A stretch of DNA of 64,000 nucleotides from the NCBI RefSeq assembly GCF_036173125.1, contig NZ_CP108054.1, forward strand, positions 7,531,001 through 7,595,000, read 5' to 3'. Positions 61,963-64,000 of the stretch are shown here, piece by piece. The translations under genes were made by a program, and so were the position numbers. The notes under the pieces were generated by a model. That model searched no databases. It was given only the letters and a program-made list of their open reading frames with translations, and had not been told where the DNA came from. This stretch comes from Streptomyces sp. NBC_00286 (GTDB lineage: Bacteria > Actinomycetota > Actinomycetes > Streptomycetales > Streptomycetaceae). Numbering within the stretch: position 1 is the stretch's first letter; each line of letters opens with the position of its first letter.

Positions 61963-63038
61963 ACGCCGCCGGTTCCGGGCCGAGCCCCATCCGGGCCGAG
62001 CGTGAGGGCGAGGAGCGCGAGGAGCTGACCCGGCTGCTCCCGCCCCCACCCGAACGGGACGTACCTCCTGGTCGCCACTCCCACCACAAGGACCGCTTGA
62101 TGCAGCTCATCGATGACGACCAGAGCCGTACGACCTCCGGCCAGGCCTCCGGAGAAGACCCGCAGACGAAGCAGCCTCGTCTCCGGCTGTCGCGCCCGGC
62201 ACTGTGGATGCCCGCCGCGGCCCTGGCGCTGGCCGGGGCGTTGACCGTAGGCCTCGTCACCAGGGCGGATTCCGGCAACGGCGTCGAAAAGCCCGGCGGC
62301 GACAGCGCCGTGGTCCTGCTCGACCGCATCGCCGAGGTCGCCGCGAAGTCGGAAGTCACGCCCGTACGCGACGACCAGCTGGTCTACGTCAGGAGTCTGG
62401 AAGCCGGAGCGGAGTGCCAGGAGGACGGCCCGTGCGAGCCGGGGCGACTGAGCGAGCGGGAGGCGTGGCTGTCACAGGAGCCGGGCCCGGTGAAGAAACT
62501 GGCCGAGTTCTACGAGAACGGTGACTACGTCCCGCTCAGGGAGTTGCTGCCGCCGGGTTCGCCCGGCACCCCGGCGGGTGTCGGCCGCCCCACGTACAAG
62601 TGGCTGGCGTCCCTGCCCACCGATCCGGACGAACTGCTCGAGGAGCTCTACCGCCTGGCGAAGCCGGTGAAGGGCGAGGAGAAGGCACAGGCCGTCTTCG
62701 ACGAGATCGGCGAACTGCTGAACGCGTCGGTCATGCCTCCGCGGACCGCCGCCGCGCTGTACGGTGCCGCGGCGAAGATCCCCGGGGTCGAGCGGGTCGA
62801 GGACGCGGTGGATCCGGCGGGCCGGCACGGGGTCGGCATCATCCGCGTCGACAAGCGGGTGTCGTGGGCCACCGAGTGGATCTTCGACCGTGACACCCTC
62901 ACCTACCTCGGCGAACGCAGCTACCTGACGAAGGACACCCGGACGGGCAAGAAGGGCACGGTCCTGCAGGAGACCGCCATCCTGAAGCGAGCCGTCGTCG
63001 ACGAATACCGCCAACGCCCCGGCTCCACCACGAAGTAA
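61959..63038 (+). CDS. CU044_5270 family membrane protein, probable anti-sigma
   Basis: A 359-residue protein coupled by ATGA overlap to the sigma gene. A charged cytoplasmic part (1-80, with HHKDRLMQLI near 42-52) precedes one helix ('ALWMPAAALALAGALTVGLV') and an extracytoplasmic domain of about 250 residues. The layout and sequence match the CU044_5270 family that regularly follows ECF41/SigE-like factors and is thought to hold the sigma in check and respond to an outside signal. No zinc anti-sigma motif is seen. Confidence 0.85.
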   Translation: MNAAGSGPSPIRAEREGEEREELTRLLPPPPERDVPPGRHSHHKDRLMQLIDDDQSRTTSGQASGEDPQTKQPRLRLSRPALWMPAAALALAGALTVGLVTRADSGNGVEKPGGDSAVVLLDRIAEVAAKSEVTPVRDDQLVYVRSLEAGAECQEDGPCEPGRLSEREAWLSQEPGPVKKLAEFYENGDYVPLRELLPPGSPGTPAGVGRPTYKWLASLPTDPDELLEELYRLAKPVKGEEKAQAVFDEIGELLNASVMPPRTAAALYGAAAKIPGVERVEDAVDPAGRHGVGIIRVDKRVSWATEWIFDRDTLTYLGERSYLTKDTRTGKKGTVLQETAILKRAVVDEYRQRPGSTTK

Positions 63039-63163
63039 TGCCTGCGGCCCGGCCGGACGCGGTCGCAACGCGACCGCGTCCCCGGCGCCCGGAAACCGGA
63101 TGCCATGCACGGCTCCGAGGTCCCGGTCCGGACCGCGTGACGGTCCCGCACCTAGCATCGCAG

Positions 63164-63197
63164 GCCAGGCTTGCTCGAGGCAGAGCAAGCCTGGCCG
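63164..63197. terminator. 14-bp stem terminator between convergent genes
   Basis: GGCCAGGCTTGCTC (63164-63177) and GAGCAAGCCTGGCC (63184-63197) are exact inverted copies with a GAGGCA loop. It separates the anti-sigma gene from the FtsX permease gene on the opposite strand. Confidence 0.85.
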
Positions 63198-63249
63198 AGC
63201 AAGTCGGGCCGGTGACCGCAGTCGGGCGAGTGCGGACGAATGCGCGCGA

Positions 63250-64000
63250 TCAGTCGCGGCGGATCAGTTCCGGGTCGATGCGTCGGCCAACGAGCGGCAG
63301 GGTTCCGAGGGCGGACACGGCCGCCACTCCCGCTGCCGCGAGCGCGAGTACCGGGAGTCCGGCGAAGTCCCAGTAGATCTCGCTGCCTCCGGTGATCAGA
63401 TAGCACGCCTCGGCGAGCTTGCCCGTCACAAGCGCCAGGGCGAGGCCGATGCTCAGCGGCAGTACGACCTGCACGCACTGCGCGGCCCGCATCGTCCGCG
63501 CCCGCGCGCCGATCAGCGTGACGGCGGTGACCTGCGGGCGCCGCTCCACCGCCCGGTCGGTCGCCGAGACGACGAAGGCCGCCGTACCGATGACCAGGCC
63601 CATGATCATGCCGACGGCGAGCAGGGTTTCGAGGACGGCGATCTGCTCGAGGCCGTCGACGTTCACGCCGACGGGGTTGACTTCGGCGGTCGGGATGACG
63701 GCGGCGATACCGTCGAGGACCTTGCGGACCTCGTCGTGGTCAGAGCTGCCGGTGAGGACGTACTGCGCCCTCTCCGGGCGGGCCGTGGCAGGCAGCGCCG
63801 ACGGCGGGATCAGCACCTCCGCTCCACCGACTCCCGACGGGTCGTACCCGCTGTAGGCGATCTTGTCTTGCGGAAGCGTGATGCTCAGGGTCTTGCCCTG
63901 GCCGCCTTCCGGTATGCGGAACATGAGGGAGTCACCGGGGCGCGCGCCCTGACCGGTGCCCGCGTCCGGGTCGCTGAGCCGCATCACCTTGCCGTCCACG
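63250..64000 (-). CDS. FtsX-like ABC transporter permease, C-terminal part
   Basis: The frame is open to the right edge, so the 5' part is missing. The visible 250 residues hold an extracytoplasmic stretch, then three or four helices: 'IAVLETLLAVGMIMGLVIGTAAFVVSATD', a loop with 'ERRPQVTAVTLIGARARTMRAAQ', 'VVLPLSIGLALALVTG' and the last 'LPVLALAAAGVAAVSALGTLPL' before 'DPELIRRD'. This is the FtsX/MacB C-terminal module of lipoprotein or peptide exporters. The partner ATPase would lie outside the window. Confidence 0.88.
   Translation of the reverse strand, partial: VDGKVMRLSDPDAGTGQGARPGDSLMFRIPEGGQGKTLSITLPQDKIAYSGYDPSGVGGAEVLIPPSALPATARPERAQYVLTGSSDHDEVRKVLDGIAAVIPTAEVNPVGVNVDGLEQIAVLETLLAVGMIMGLVIGTAAFVVSATDRAVERRPQVTAVTLIGARARTMRAAQCVQVVLPLSIGLALALVTGKLAEACYLITGGSEIYWDFAGLPVLALAAAGVAAVSALGTLPLVGRRIDPELIRRD

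Overview
The window looks like chromosomal DNA of a Streptomyces or close relative. The sequence is very GC-rich with G/C-ending codons, several starts are leaderless (a TAnnnT hexamer 6-7 nt before the start codon), and the gene set is characteristic: an AfsR/SARP regulator, GlnA2-type and GlnE proteins, a MalR-MalEFG-AglA cluster, an F420:NADPH oxidoreductase and an LAXTG-anchored HtaA protein. From memory, the order panB, glnA2, nadE, glnE, malR-malEFG-aglA matches a conserved Streptomyces core block. No rRNA, tRNA, CRISPR array or prophage was found.

Layout. 0-3.8 kb: end of a SigE-type sigma factor with a small membrane partner, a MazG-like protein, a mycobacterial-type dihydrolipoyl dehydrogenase and an SDR. 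3.9-13.3 kb: a Tat-exported PhoD phosphatase, a Gfo/Idh dehydrogenase, a Bcr/CflA exporter coupled to a beta-lactamase-fold protein, arginyl-tRNA synthetase, a zinc-ribbon protein and an Rsm22-like methyltransferase. 13.9-19.6 kb: TetR, a primase/polymerase-domain protein, a lipoprotein, then an iron/heme patch (an efeU remnant fused to a 5'-truncated HtaA gene, PhzF, and heme oxygenase behind an IdeR/DmdR box). 19.7-33.7 kb: methionine aminopeptidase, a DrrAB-like ABC exporter, a large AfsR-like regulator, a TnpB element with a divergent 50-residue ribbon-helix-helix gene, an intramembrane protease, an F420 oxidoreductase, a sialidase and panB. 33.9-38.8 kb: two MFS exporters behind strong palindromes, a TetR and a membrane-anchored EEP phosphatase. 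39.1-48.4 kb: glnA2, DUF3105, DUF305, nadE, VOC, a PPOX-family protein and glnE. 49.1-56.8 kb: a PAP2/Aur1-like enzyme and the maltose/maltodextrin operon with its regulator. 56.9-64 kb: accessory genes (an ATPase fused to a nuclease-like domain, an imine-reductase-like enzyme with a divergent HxlR regulator, a Gly-rich protein, an ECF sigma/anti-sigma pair and the end of an FtsX permease).

The most unusual signals are at the DNA level. (1) A 19-bp-period array of GAGC-N3-GCTC palindromes lies before argS, and the same motif in the same 19-bp phase recurs inside two protein-coding genes, where it coincides with rare codons. (2) At least eight gene 3' ends are tandemly duplicated so that the stop codon recurs in each unit. 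(3) Two inverted copies of a roughly 120-nt, strongly base-paired intergenic element lie 11 kb apart. (4) tnpB and a ribbon-helix-helix gene share a 24-bp face-to-face leaderless promoter with a palindrome ending at both start codons. (5) One deletion appears to have fused the divergent genes efeU and htaA. Two families of GC-rich intergenic repeats fill most of the longer gene-free stretches.
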